Of a stretch of 64,000 nucleotides of DNA, positions 44,864 to 52,877 are shown one piece after another. Both the position numbers and the translations under genes were made by a program. The notes beneath the pieces are model-generated. The model was given only the letters and a program-made list of their open reading frames with translations, was not told the origin of the DNA and made no database searches. Location: assembly GCF_900119165.1 (NCBI RefSeq), contig NZ_FPJG01000006.1:1736001-1800000 (forward strand), in the 5' to 3' direction. This DNA is from Amycolatopsis australiensis. Lineage in GTDB: Bacteria > Actinomycetota > Actinomycetes > Mycobacteriales > Pseudonocardiaceae. How positions within the stretch are numbered: position 1 is the first letter of the stretch; each line of letters begins with the position of its first letter.

Positions 44864-45775
44864 TCACCCGACCAACTCGGCGGGCGTCGCGTAGACGTCG
44901 ACCATGGCGCCGTTGCGCAGCACGGTGATCGGCAGTGCGGTGCCGATCACTTCCGCGAACAGCTGCCGCTGGATGCCTTGTGCGTCCGAAACACGGGTTC
45001 GCCCGACGGTCAGCACGAGGTCGCCGGCGCGCAGCCCGGCCCGGTCGGCGGGGCCGCCGGCGACGACTTCGCGCACGCGCAGCCCGGCGCGCTGCCCGGT
45101 GCGCTCGGCGACATCGTCCGGCAGCGGCGCGGGCACGCCGACGACACCGAGGTACGCCCGCCGGACCCGGCCCTCGACCACGAGCGTGTCGATGATCCGC
45201 CGGGTCGTCGCGTTGATCGGCACGGCGAGCCCGAGCCCGACGCCGGCGACGGCGGTGTTGACGCCGACGACCCGGCCGGCGGAGTCGGCGAGCGCGCCAC
45301 CGGAATTGCCGGGGTTGAGGGCGGCGTCGGTCTGGATGACGTCTTCGATGACCCGCGTGGCGCGCCCCTGCCGCACGGGCAGCGCGCGGCCGAGTGCGCT
45401 GACGACACCGGCGGTGACGGTGCCGGAGAAACCGAGCGGGCTCCCGATGGCGACGACGAGCTGCCCGACGACGAGCCGGTCGGCGTCCCCGAGCTCGGCG
45501 GCCGACGGTGTCTCGCCGCGGGCGCGCAGCACGGCGAGATCGGACAGCGGATCGGCTCCGACGACGTCGAAGGGCACCTCGCTGCCGTCGGCGAAGGTCG
45601 CGACACCCCGCCGGTGATCGTCGACGACGTGGGCGTTGGTGAGCAGGTGGCCGTCGTCGGCGAAGACGACGGCCGAGCCGCCGCCGCGCGCGAGCTGGAC
45701 CCCGGCGACGTGCGGGGTGACGGTCTTCGCGACCGTGCTGACCGCGCGGGAATAGGCGTCCATCGCCTCGTCCAT
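44864..45775 (-). CDS. HtrA/DegP-like serine protease with PDZ domain
   Basis: A 303-residue protein: trypsin-like domain (about residues 20-195) with catalytic His in LLTNAHVVDD, Asp in PLSDLAVLRA and Ser in LNPGNSGGALADSAG, then one PDZ domain (about 205-295; AYLGVVGVPAPLPDD, GLRVREVVAGGPADRAGLRAGDLVLTVG). No signal peptide or anchor is present, unlike most DegP proteins, so it may act in the cytoplasm or be exported otherwise. The start giving MDEAMDAYSRAV was chosen; 12 further residues upstream are possible. Confidence 0.87.
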   Translation of the reverse strand: MDEAMDAYSRAVSTVAKTVTPHVAGVQLARGGGSAVVFADDGHLLTNAHVVDDHRRGVATFADGSEVPFDVVGADPLSDLAVLRARGETPSAAELGDADRLVVGQLVVAIGSPLGFSGTVTAGVVSALGRALPVRQGRATRVIEDVIQTDAALNPGNSGGALADSAGRVVGVNTAVAGVGLGLAVPINATTRRIIDTLVVEGRVRRAYLGVVGVPAPLPDDVAERTGQRAGLRVREVVAGGPADRAGLRAGDLVLTVGRTRVSDAQGIQRQLFAEVIGTALPITVLRNGAMVDVYATPAELVG

Positions 45776-45791
45776 CGATGCACCTCGATTA

Positions 45792-45951
45792 CACCGTTGC
45801 AGGTACTGCAAGTCTGCGCCGGTGCGCGCGGGAAGTCCGTTCGCTGTCCGTGAACCGGTTCACCGGACCAGTGACGGTCGGTGGTTCACCGGTTCGGACC
45901 ATGCGCCGGTGAAGGATCGGCGGCAGACTGCCAGGCGCTTCTGTAACGGTG
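45792..45951. promoter_or_regulatory. Divergent control region between htrA-like and GH15 genes
   Basis: CTGTAACGGTG (45941-45951, plus) matches CTGCAACGGTG (45802-45792, minus) at 10 of 11 bases, facing the respective genes. Between them lie the 14-bp palindrome GTGAACCGGTTCAC (45850-45863) and a direct repeat of GGTTCACCGG (45857-45866 and 45883-45892), 26 bases apart. TTGCAG/CTGCAA (45797-45811) and CGCTTCTG/CAGAAGCG (45936-45959) are small hairpins by each start. The central palindrome has the CG centre common in LacI-family operators. Confidence 0.5.
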
Positions 45952-45978
45952 CAGAAGCGACCTTTCTGTGGGGTTGAT

Positions 45979-48144
45979 ATGCGCAAACTCATGTTCGGCG
46001 CCCTCGCCGGGCTGCTGGTCACCGGGCTGATCCCGGCGACCGCCGTGGCCGCGGAGGAGGCACCCGGCGCGCCCGGGGCCCACCCGAGCTGGCTGCCCGC
46101 GAACAAGACCGGCTTCGGCACCGCCCGCGACCGGTCCTCCAACGTCTGGTTCACCCTTCAGGGTGGCCAGCTGTCCGAGGTGTACTACCCGGACCTGTCG
46201 ACGCCGAGCGTCCGCTCGCTCAACTTCGTCGTCACGGACGGCCGCAGCTTCGCCGTCACCGACTACTCGGCGAAGTCGCAGCAGGTCCGGCGGACCGACG
46301 ACGACAGCCTGACCTACGAGCAGACCGTCACCGACGACCAGCACCGCTGGCGCCTCCGCAAGACCTACGTCACCGACCCGGCCGCCACGACGGTGCTGGT
46401 GGACGTCGACTTCCAGTCGCTCACCGGGCGGCCCTACCAGCTCTACGCGGTCGCCGACCCGGACCTCACCAACGACGGCTCCGACGACTCGGCCGCCCGT
46501 CAGGGTGACGCCGTCACCGCGCAGGACGCCACGAACGCCGCCGCGCTCACCGCGAAGCCCGCCTTCACGAAGACCAGCGTCGGCTACGCGGGTGCGTCCG
46601 ACGGGAACACGCAACTGGCCAAGACCTTCCAGCTGAAGCAGTACGACACCGCGAGCAAGGGCAACGTCGTGCTGACCGGCCAGACGAACGCCGACGGCCT
46701 CCGCGACCGGCACGTCACCCTCGCGCTCGGCCTGGGTGCGAAGGCCGCCGACGCGCTCGGCAGCGCCCAGGCGTCGCAGCGACGCGGTGTCCGTGACATC
46801 ACGCGCGCGTACGACCGCGGCTGGGCGCAGTACCTGCGTGAGGTGAGCAAGCCGCCGTCGTCGCTGAAGACCGATGCCGAGCGCGACCTCTACAAGGCGT
46901 CGATGCTGACGCTCGCCGCGAGCGAGGACAAGCACCACCCGGGCGCCTTCATCGCGTCGCCGAGCATGCCGTGGCGGTTCGGGAACAACGACCCGGAGTG
47001 GTCGCCGTCCGGCACCTACCACCTCGTCTGGCCGCGTGACCTCTACCAGATCGCGACCGGCCTGGCCGCCGGCGGCGACAAGGCGGCCGCGAACCGCGCC
47101 GTGTCCTACATGTTCGGCACGCAGCAGCAGGCCGACGGGCACCTGCCGCAGAACAGCCGCGTCGACGGCGTGCCGTACTGGACCTCGGTCCAGCTCGACG
47201 AGACCGCGTTCCCGATCGTCCTGGCCCAGCAGCTCGGCCGGAACGACCTGTGGCCGGGCGTCCGCAAGGCCGCCGACTTCATCCTCGGGTACAAGGGGCC
47301 GAACGGGCAGCCGTCGCCGTACACCCAGCAGGAACGCTGGGAGGAGCAGGACGGCTGGTCCCCGTCGACCATCGCCTCGGTGATCGCCGGGCTCGTCTGC
47401 GCGGCCGACCTCGCGTCGCACAACGGCGCCGCGGCGGACGCGGCCCGCTACCTGGCCGCGGCCGACAAGATGAAGGCCGACCTGCCGAAGCAGACGATCA
47501 CCACGAACGGGCCGCTGTCGAAGGACCCGTACTTCGTCCGGCTCACCAAGGACGGCAACGCGAACGCCGGCACGACGTACAACCTGGGCAACTCGAGCGT
47601 CACGATGGACCAGCGCGCGGTCACCGACGCGGGTTTCCTCGACCTGGTCCGGCTGGGCGTCTACCGCGCCGACGACCCGGTGATCCGCAACAGCATCCGG
47701 GTGACCGACGCCGACATCGCGTTCACCACGCCGACCGGCCAGTTCTGGCACCGCTACACGAAGGACGGCTACGGCGAGCAGGCCGACGGCTCGCCGTGGG
47801 ACTACACGTTCCCGGCGGGCAGCCGCACGACGTTCGGGCGGCTGTGGCCGCTGCTGGCCGGCGAGCGGGGCGAGTACGAGCTGACGCTCGGCGACCCGGC
47901 CTCGGCGGCGCGGCGGCTGCGTGACCTCGGCCGGGTGAGCAGCTCGGCGGAGACCATGCCGGAGCAGGTGTGGGACGAAAACCCGCCGTCGGGGCAGACC
48001 GGCTTCCCGGCCGGCACGCCGAACACGTCGGCGACCCCGCTGGCCTGGACGCACGCGCAGTACGTCCGGCTGGCCTGGGACGTCAGGGCGGGCTCGGTCC
48101 TGGAGACGCCGGCGGTGGTCCGCTGCCACTTCCTCGGCTGCTGA
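45979..48144 (+). CDS. Secreted glycoside hydrolase family 15 protein (glucoamylase/glucodextranase-like)
   Basis: A 721-residue exoenzyme releasing glucose from alpha-glucans. It has a signal peptide (MRKLMFGALAGLLVTGLIPATAVAA), an N-terminal beta domain (about residues 30-290: TGFGTARDRSSNVWFTLQGGQLSEVYYPDLSTPSVRSLNFVV) typical of glucodextranase/bacterial glucoamylase, and an (alpha/alpha)6 GH15 domain (about 300-700) with SGTYHLVWPRDLYQIATGL, the general acid Glu in RWEEQDGWSPSTIA and the base Glu in MPEQVWDENPPSG. It ends near a Cys-containing tail (VVRCHFLGC). The ATG giving MRKLMFG was chosen for the signal peptide. Confidence 0.9.
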   Translation: MRKLMFGALAGLLVTGLIPATAVAAEEAPGAPGAHPSWLPANKTGFGTARDRSSNVWFTLQGGQLSEVYYPDLSTPSVRSLNFVVTDGRSFAVTDYSAKSQQVRRTDDDSLTYEQTVTDDQHRWRLRKTYVTDPAATTVLVDVDFQSLTGRPYQLYAVADPDLTNDGSDDSAARQGDAVTAQDATNAAALTAKPAFTKTSVGYAGASDGNTQLAKTFQLKQYDTASKGNVVLTGQTNADGLRDRHVTLALGLGAKAADALGSAQASQRRGVRDITRAYDRGWAQYLREVSKPPSSLKTDAERDLYKASMLTLAASEDKHHPGAFIASPSMPWRFGNNDPEWSPSGTYHLVWPRDLYQIATGLAAGGDKAAANRAVSYMFGTQQQADGHLPQNSRVDGVPYWTSVQLDETAFPIVLAQQLGRNDLWPGVRKAADFILGYKGPNGQPSPYTQQERWEEQDGWSPSTIASVIAGLVCAADLASHNGAAADAARYLAAADKMKADLPKQTITTNGPLSKDPYFVRLTKDGNANAGTTYNLGNSSVTMDQRAVTDAGFLDLVRLGVYRADDPVIRNSIRVTDADIAFTTPTGQFWHRYTKDGYGEQADGSPWDYTFPAGSRTTFGRLWPLLAGERGEYELTLGDPASAARRLRDLGRVSSSAETMPEQVWDENPPSGQTGFPAGTPNTSATPLAWTHAQYVRLAWDVRAGSVLETPAVVRCHFLGC

Positions 48145-48150
48145 GTCTCA

Positions 48151-48237
48151 AGCGCCCCAATGTGGCCTTCGGTGCGTGTGACGCACCGAAGGCCGCCTTG
48201 GGTGCGTCTGACGCAACCAAGGCCGCCTTGGGGCGCT
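48151..48237. repeat. 87-bp palindromic intergenic repeat, copy 2
   Basis: Ends AGCGCCCCAA (48151-48160) and TTGGGGCGCT (48228-48237) pair perfectly, extended by one A/T pair on each side. It is in reverse orientation to the copy at 34906-34992, has the same length and differs at about 7 positions by hand alignment. It lies 6 bases after the GH15 stop and 14 before the end of def, between convergent genes. Confidence 0.85.
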
Positions 48238-48250
48238 TGGGGCCGGGCGG

Positions 48251-48829
48251 TCAGATGACGGCGCCGTCGTCCTCGGGGGTCTTCGGTGGCAGCCACGAGT
48301 TGCCCGGGACGCCCCACTTGTTGTGCTTCAGCATCTTCTTCGCCGCGCGCGCGTGCCGGCCGACCAGGCGGTCGAGGTAGATGTACCCGTCCAGGTGGTC
48401 GGTCTCGTGCTGCAGGCAGCGCGCGAAGTAGCCGGTGCCCTCGACCTCGATCGGGTTGCCTTCGACGTCGAAGCCCGTCACCTTCGCCCACTTCGCGCGA
48501 CCTGTCGGGTACGACTCGCCGGGCGCCGACAGACAGCCCTCCCAGTCGTCGTCCGGGTCCGGCATCGTCTCCGGGATCTCCGACGTCTCCAGCTTCGGGT
48601 TGACGACGACACCCTTGTGCCGCACGCCCTCGTCGTCCGGGCAGTCGTAGACGAACACCCGCAGGTCGAGGCCGATCTGGTTGGCCGCGAGGCCGACGCC
48701 TTCGGCGGCGTACATCGTCTCGAACATGTCGTCCACGAGCGTGCGCAGCTTCTCGTCGAACTCGGTGATCTCCCGGGTCGGCTGGTGCAGCACGGGCTCG
48801 CCCGCGATCACGATGCGGTGGATGGTCAC
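48251..48829 (-). CDS. def: Peptide deformylase
   Basis: Def removes the formyl group from nascent proteins. The 192-residue metalloenzyme has all three motifs: [18 protein letters not shown] (Cys ligand) and QHETDHLDG (H-E-x-x-H). The extended C-terminal tail ([25 protein letters not shown]) is common in actinobacterial type I forms. It stands alone, divergent from the DUF3263 gene; methionyl-tRNA formyltransferase is not nearby. Confidence 0.95.
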   Translation of the reverse strand: MTIHRIVIAGEPVLHQPTREITEFDEKLRTLVDDMFETMYAAEGVGLAANQIGLDLRVFVYDCPDDEGVRHKGVVVNPKLETSEIPETMPDPDDDWEGCLSAPGESYPTGRAKWAKVTGFDVEGNPIEVEGTGYFARCLQHETDHLDGYIYLDRLVGRHARAAKKMLKHNKWGVPGNSWLPPKTPEDDGAVI

Positions 48830-48879
48830 GACGACGCAGTTTAGTCGTACCCCTCTGGTAGACCTGCATCAGACCGTGA

Positions 48880-48943
48880 CGCGCCGACGCGGATGCCCAC
48901 GTCGGCGCGGGCTTCCGTGGTTGAATGGCGCCCGCGGAAGAGC
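48880..48943. promoter_or_regulatory. Two hairpins in the divergent def/DUF3263 gap
   Basis: CGCGCCGACG (48880-48889) and CGTCGGCGCG (48900-48909) pair perfectly with a 10-base loop. Just after it CTTCCGTGG (48912-48920) can pair with CCGCGGAAG (48933-48941), one G-U included. They would lie in the leader of the DUF3263 gene or serve as an operator; no known riboswitch pattern is recognised. Confidence 0.4.
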
Positions 48944-48984
48944 TAGGTCTGATTCGCCATGACGCCCGATTGAGAGGGACTCGG

Positions 48985-49293
48985 ATGGACGCCGCGGAGT
49001 CGATGGCTGAGCCGCAGCCGTCGCCGCCGAAGCCCGTGCCCGGCCTGACCGAACGCGAGGTCGAGATCCTCGCCTTCGAGCGCCAGTGGTGGCGACACGC
49101 CGGGGCGAAGGAGAACGCCATCCGCGAGCGCTTCGACCTCTCGGCCACGCGCTACTACCAGCTGCTCAACAAGCTGCTGGAGAAGCCGGAGGCGATCGAA
49201 GCGGACCCGATGCTGGTGAAGCGGCTGCGCAAGACGCGTGCCGCCCGCCAGCGCAAGCGAGGCGCCCGGCGACTGGGGATCGAGCTGAAATGA
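48985..49293 (+). CDS. DUF3263 domain protein
   Basis: A 102-residue basic protein. LTEREVEILAFERQWWRHAGAKENAIRERFDLSATRYYQLLNKLLEKPEAIEADPMLVKRLRKTRAARQRKR is the DUF3263 pattern: a helix-turn-helix-like fold with W-W and R-Y-Y-Q-L-L-N motifs, found throughout actinobacteria and of unknown function, possibly DNA-binding. Its stop overlaps the ATG of the LytR_C gene (ATGA), a conserved pairing in this phylum as far as I know. Confidence 0.88.
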   Translation: MDAAESMAEPQPSPPKPVPGLTEREVEILAFERQWWRHAGAKENAIRERFDLSATRYYQLLNKLLEKPEAIEADPMLVKRLRKTRAARQRKRGARRLGIELK

Positions 49294-49946
49294 GCGTGTT
49301 TTCGGGAATGTCCCGGCCGATGAAAGCGGCGGGCGTCGCCCTGATCGGCGTGGCCATCGTCGCCGCGGTGATCGGCGGGATCTCCGCGCTGAGCGGCGGC
49401 GAAGGGTCGAACGAAGCCGGGCCGAGCGGCACGTCTTCGCAGCCGGGCACGTCCGGTGGCCCCAGCAGCCCGTCCGCCCCGTCCGGCACGTCGTCGCCGT
49501 CCTCGCCGACGTCGCCCACGGCTTCGCCCACCCCGCCGTCGCCGTCCGCACCGGCGTCCGGCCAGCCGGGCCAGTCCGGGCAACCGGGCCAGCCCGGGCA
49601 ACCGGGCCAGCCCGGCCAGCCGGGCGGTGACCAGCAGGCGTCCAACAAGTGGGTGACGCTGCGGGTGTTCAACAACTCGACGATCAAGGGCCTCGCCGCC
49701 CGCGCGGCGGACGACTTCCGCGGGGCGGGCTGGAACGTCGTCGACGTCAGCAACTACTCGCAGGGCATCATCCCGGCGACGACGGCGTACTACCGCCCGG
49801 GCACCGACGAGGAAGCCGCGGCCAAGCAGCTCGCGCAGGAATTCGGGTTCAAGGCCGAGCCGCGCTTCGAAGGCATCAAGGACGCGAGCCCGGGCGTGAT
49901 CGTCATCGTGACGAACAACTACGAATCGGGCCACAAGGGCAGCTGA
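49290..49946 (+). CDS. LytR C-terminal domain (LytR_C) membrane protein
   Basis: A 218-residue protein: short cytoplasmic start, one helix (about residues 10-32: MKAAGVALIGVAIVAAVIGGISAL), a long Ser/Pro/Thr then Gly-Gln-Pro repeat linker (about 38-118), and a LytR_C domain (about 122-212: VTLRVFNNSTIKGLAARAADDFRGAGWNVVDVSNYSQGIIPATTAYYRP and the EAAAKQLAQEFG helix). The external domain likely acts at the cell wall; it lacks the LCP catalytic domain. The GQPGQ repeats are encoded by near-identical 9-12 base DNA repeats, a possible site of length variation. Confidence 0.87.
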   Translation: MSVFSGMSRPMKAAGVALIGVAIVAAVIGGISALSGGEGSNEAGPSGTSSQPGTSGGPSSPSAPSGTSSPSSPTSPTASPTPPSPSAPASGQPGQSGQPGQPGQPGQPGQPGGDQQASNKWVTLRVFNNSTIKGLAARAADDFRGAGWNVVDVSNYSQGIIPATTAYYRPGTDEEAAAKQLAQEFGFKAEPRFEGIKDASPGVIVIVTNNYESGHKGS

Positions 49947-49952
49947 CGGCGG

Positions 49953-52229
49953 CTATTCGCCGGCCTGCGTCTTCGCGTACGCCTCCAGAGCCGCGAGCTG
50001 AGCCGGGTCGAGGCTGGGCCGCACGGTCTTTCGCGCCGTTTCGACGTGTGCCGCCGTGACTTCGCGGGCTTCGAGGGACTCGCGCATCGCCGTCAACGCC
50101 GCTTCGCGGATCAGCGCCGCGCAGTCGGCGGCCGAGTAACCGTCCAGAGTGGACGCCACTTCGGCGAGGTCCACATCGGCGGCCAGCGGCGTGTTCTTCG
50201 AGCTGGCCGCCAGGATCGCCGCGCGAGCCTCGGCGTCCGGCGGCGGCACGTAGACGCGGCGCTCCAGCCGTCCCGGCCGCAGCAGGGCGGGGTCGACCAG
50301 CTCCGGCCGGTTCGTCGCGCCCAGCACGACGACCTCGCGCATCGGCTCGACGCCGTCGAGCTCGGTCAGCAGCGCCGCGACCACCCGGTCGGCGACACCG
50401 GAGTCCGACGACTGGCCGCGGCGCGGGGCCAGCGCGTCGATCTCGTCGAGGAAGATCAGCGACGGCGCCGCCTCCGCGGCCCGGCGGAACAGCTCCCGCA
50501 CCGCGCGTTCGGACTCGCCGACCCACTTGTCCATCAGCTCGGCGCCCTTGACCGCGAAGACGTTCAGCGCGCCGGTGCCGGCCAGCGCCCGCACGAGGAA
50601 CGTCTTGCCGCCGCCGGGCGGTCCGTACAGCAGCACCCCGCGCGGCGGTTCGACACCGAGCCGCGCGAACGAGTCCGGGTACCGCAGTGGCCACAGCACG
50701 GCCTCGGTGAGCGACTGCTTGACCTCGGTCATGTCGCCGACGTCGTCCAGGGTCAGCCCACCGGTGGCCAGGTTGTCCGAAGTGGACATCGACACCGGCC
50801 GGACGGTGGCCAGCGCGTCCAGCAGGTCCTGCTGCGAGATGCGCGGCTCGTCCGCGTCACGCTGGCGCAGGGCCGCCCGCAAGGCGGCGTCGCGCCGCAG
50901 GGCGATGAGGTCCGCGGCGACGAAGCCCGGCGTCCGCTCGGCGAGGACACCGCAGTCGATGCCGGTGTCCAGCGGGACGTCGCGGAGCAGGACGTTCAGC
51001 AGCTCCCGGCGCGTCTTCGCGTCCGGCAAGGCGAGGCTCAGCTCCCGGTCCAGCAGGTCGGCGGCCCGCAGCCGCGGGTCGGCCGATTCCGCGCGGGCCG
51101 TCGTCGCGACGACGGCGAACCCCTCACGCCGCAACGCCGTCCGCAGCTCTTCGAGCACGACCGTCGCGACCGGCGGCGGCGTGGTCGCCGGCAACAGCGC
51201 GTCGACGTCGGTGAGCAGCAGCACCGCCGGTCCTTCGGCCGCGCGGACGGCCTCGCGCAGGCGTGAAACGGCGACGTTCGGGTCCAGCACCGCGAGGTTC
51301 GGCGCGGCCACCGGCACCACGCGGATGCCGGCCTCGCGCGCGACCGACCGGACGAGCGTCGCCTTGCCGACCCCTTCGGGGCCGGACAGCAGGACACCCA
51401 GGTGCGCCGGCGCACCCAGCCGGGCCAGCAGCTCGGGCCGGTGGAACGCGAGGTCGAACCATTCGCCGAGCTTGCGCGCGGCCGCTTCGGCGCCGATCAG
51501 GTCGGCCAGCGGCACGACCGGTTCGGCCGTCTCCGCGACCGCCACCTCGTCCTCGACGATCTCGGCGTCGATCCACTCTTCGGCCGCGGTGACGGCGGAG
51601 GTGCGCACCAGCGCGGTCGCCGTCCGGGGCGCGGCGGGCTCGGCGGCGGGCCGCGCGCCGTCGCGCCAGGTGACCACTGTGGACGGTCCAACCGCGACGG
51701 TGCCGGACGGCTCGGTGGCGGTGACGGTGAGCAGCTCGTTCGTCCAGGTCGCGCCGATCGCCCGCGAAAGCTGGCCGCGCAGGCCGGCCGGGTCGGAGCC
51801 CGGCTGCGGCGCGAGGTCCTGCGGGAGCAGCGAAACGGCGTCGCCGACGGTGAGCACCTTGCCGATCAGGGCCAGCCGCAGCATGTGCGGGCTCACCGAG
51901 ACGCTGGCCAGCCGCGACCCCGCGACGGTCACCGTCCTGGCCGCGGCGACCTCGGCCGGCGCGACCACGACTTCGGCGCCTTCGGTGACGCCGAGGTTCG
52001 ACATCGTGACGTCGTCGGTGAGCACCACCCCGGGCACGTCGGCCTCGTCGGCGGGCGCGGCGATCGCGGCGCTGACCCGGGCGCCGGTGAGGTGCACGGC
52101 GTCCCAGGCCCGCAGGCCGAGCGCGTCGAGGACTTCGGGGTGCAGCCGGACGACGCCGCGGCGGGTGTCCAGCGCCGACGGCGTGTGCCGGACGGTCAGC
52201 GTGATCTGCGGGTGGCTCACGCCGTTCAC
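49953..52229 (-). CDS. Cdc48/VAT-like AAA+ ATPase
   Basis: A 758-residue protein with the N-D1-D2 layout of Cdc48/p97: a double-psi-barrel N domain (about residues 1-180), D1 (about 225-480) and D2 (about 490-755). D2 is canonical: Walker A GPPGGGKTFL, Walker B LIFLDEIDALAPRR, arginine-finger region RPGRLERRVYV. D1 is altered: Walker A GPEGVGKATL has Ala in place of Ser/Thr, and the B motif is LLLTDVDALL, with Val in place of Glu. D2 is therefore the likely hydrolysing ring. It would unfold or remodel proteins. GTG start overlapping the nitroreductase stop. Confidence 0.88.
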   Translation of the reverse strand: MNGVSHPQITLTVRHTPSALDTRRGVVRLHPEVLDALGLRAWDAVHLTGARVSAAIAAPADEADVPGVVLTDDVTMSNLGVTEGAEVVVAPAEVAAARTVTVAGSRLASVSVSPHMLRLALIGKVLTVGDAVSLLPQDLAPQPGSDPAGLRGQLSRAIGATWTNELLTVTATEPSGTVAVGPSTVVTWRDGARPAAEPAAPRTATALVRTSAVTAAEEWIDAEIVEDEVAVAETAEPVVPLADLIGAEAAARKLGEWFDLAFHRPELLARLGAPAHLGVLLSGPEGVGKATLVRSVAREAGIRVVPVAAPNLAVLDPNVAVSRLREAVRAAEGPAVLLLTDVDALLPATTPPPVATVVLEELRTALRREGFAVVATTARAESADPRLRAADLLDRELSLALPDAKTRRELLNVLLRDVPLDTGIDCGVLAERTPGFVAADLIALRRDAALRAALRQRDADEPRISQQDLLDALATVRPVSMSTSDNLATGGLTLDDVGDMTEVKQSLTEAVLWPLRYPDSFARLGVEPPRGVLLYGPPGGGKTFLVRALAGTGALNVFAVKGAELMDKWVGESERAVRELFRRAAEAAPSLIFLDEIDALAPRRGQSSDSGVADRVVAALLTELDGVEPMREVVVLGATNRPELVDPALLRPGRLERRVYVPPPDAEARAAILAASSKNTPLAADVDLAEVASTLDGYSAADCAALIREAALTAMRESLEAREVTAAHVETARKTVRPSLDPAQLAALEAYAKTQAGE

Positions 52230-52849
52230 CCTAGCGAGCCGGTGCGCTCCCAGGCGTCGAAGTAGGTGATGTCGGCGAGCGCCGGACGCGTGGCGGGCCG
52301 GAAGTCGCGCTGCGTGGTGTACGCGACGGCCAGCAGGCTGATCTGCATGACGTCGTCCGGGATGCCGAGCAGGGCGGCGACGTCGGCTTCGTGGTCTTGG
52401 AGGTGGTACCCGCAGATCGAGCTGCCGAGGCCGCGGTCGCGCAGGGCCAGCTGGAAGCTCCAGATCGCGGGGTAGGCGGAGCCGAAGTACGCGGACTGCG
52501 TGAACGCGTCCGCCGGTGGGCGGCCGATCATGCACGGGATGGCCAGCACGGGCACGCGTTCCAGGTTGCGGACGAAGTGCTGGGCAGAGGCGAGGGCGCG
52601 CGCCTCGACGAGATGGCCGTACTTGGCCCAGGACGCCTCGGCGGTCTCGCGGTTGTAGGCGGCGATCGCGGCTTTGGTGGCGGCGTCCCGGACGAGCAGC
52701 CAGCGGAATTGCGCGGCCATGCTGCCCGCGGCGGGAGCCTGCTGCGCGATGCGGAGGCAGCCGTCCAGCACGTCCTGGGGCACGTCGCGGTCGAAGTCCA
52801 GCTTGCGGCGGACGGATCGGGTGGTGGTCAGCACGGTCTCGGCGTCCAT
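52226..52849 (-). CDS. Nitroreductase family flavoprotein
   Basis: A 207-residue FMN-dependent reductase: TTTRSVRRKLDFDRDVPQDVLDGCLRIAQQAPAAGSMAAQFRWLLVRD (R-S-x-R-x-F-like start and FMN-binding S/Q), YPAIWSFQLALRDRGLGSSICGYHL and IPDDVMQISLLAVAYTT. It would reduce nitro groups, quinones or flavins with NAD(P)H. It is divergent from a TetR gene 28 bases away; the ATG lies so close to the shared operator that its mRNA is probably leaderless. The downstream Cdc48-like gene overlaps by 4 bases. Confidence 0.87.
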   Translation of the reverse strand: MDAETVLTTTRSVRRKLDFDRDVPQDVLDGCLRIAQQAPAAGSMAAQFRWLLVRDAATKAAIAAYNRETAEASWAKYGHLVEARALASAQHFVRNLERVPVLAIPCMIGRPPADAFTQSAYFGSAYPAIWSFQLALRDRGLGSSICGYHLQDHEADVAALLGIPDDVMQISLLAVAYTTQRDFRPATRPALADITYFDAWERTGSLG

Positions 52850-52850
52850 A

Positions 52851-52876
52851 CTTACAGTGTATGCGTACAGTGTAAG
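52851..52876. promoter_or_regulatory. Symmetric divergent promoter/operator of nitroreductase and tetR
   Basis: The whole 28-base gap is used. TACAGTGTA occurs twice (52853-52861 and 52866-52874), and CTTACA (52851-52856) with TGTAAG (52871-52876) is a palindrome. -10-like TACAGT (52866-52871, plus) and TACACT (52861-52856, minus) each end 6 bases before the start codon of their gene, so both mRNAs would begin at the AUG. TetR binding here would shut off both genes. Confidence 0.6.
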
Positions 52877-52877
52877 C

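Noticed and set aside
49558..49626. Short repeated DNA units, possible CRISPR
   Set aside because: The repeats encode in-frame Gly-Gln-Pro and lie inside a coding region; no spacers and no cas genes.
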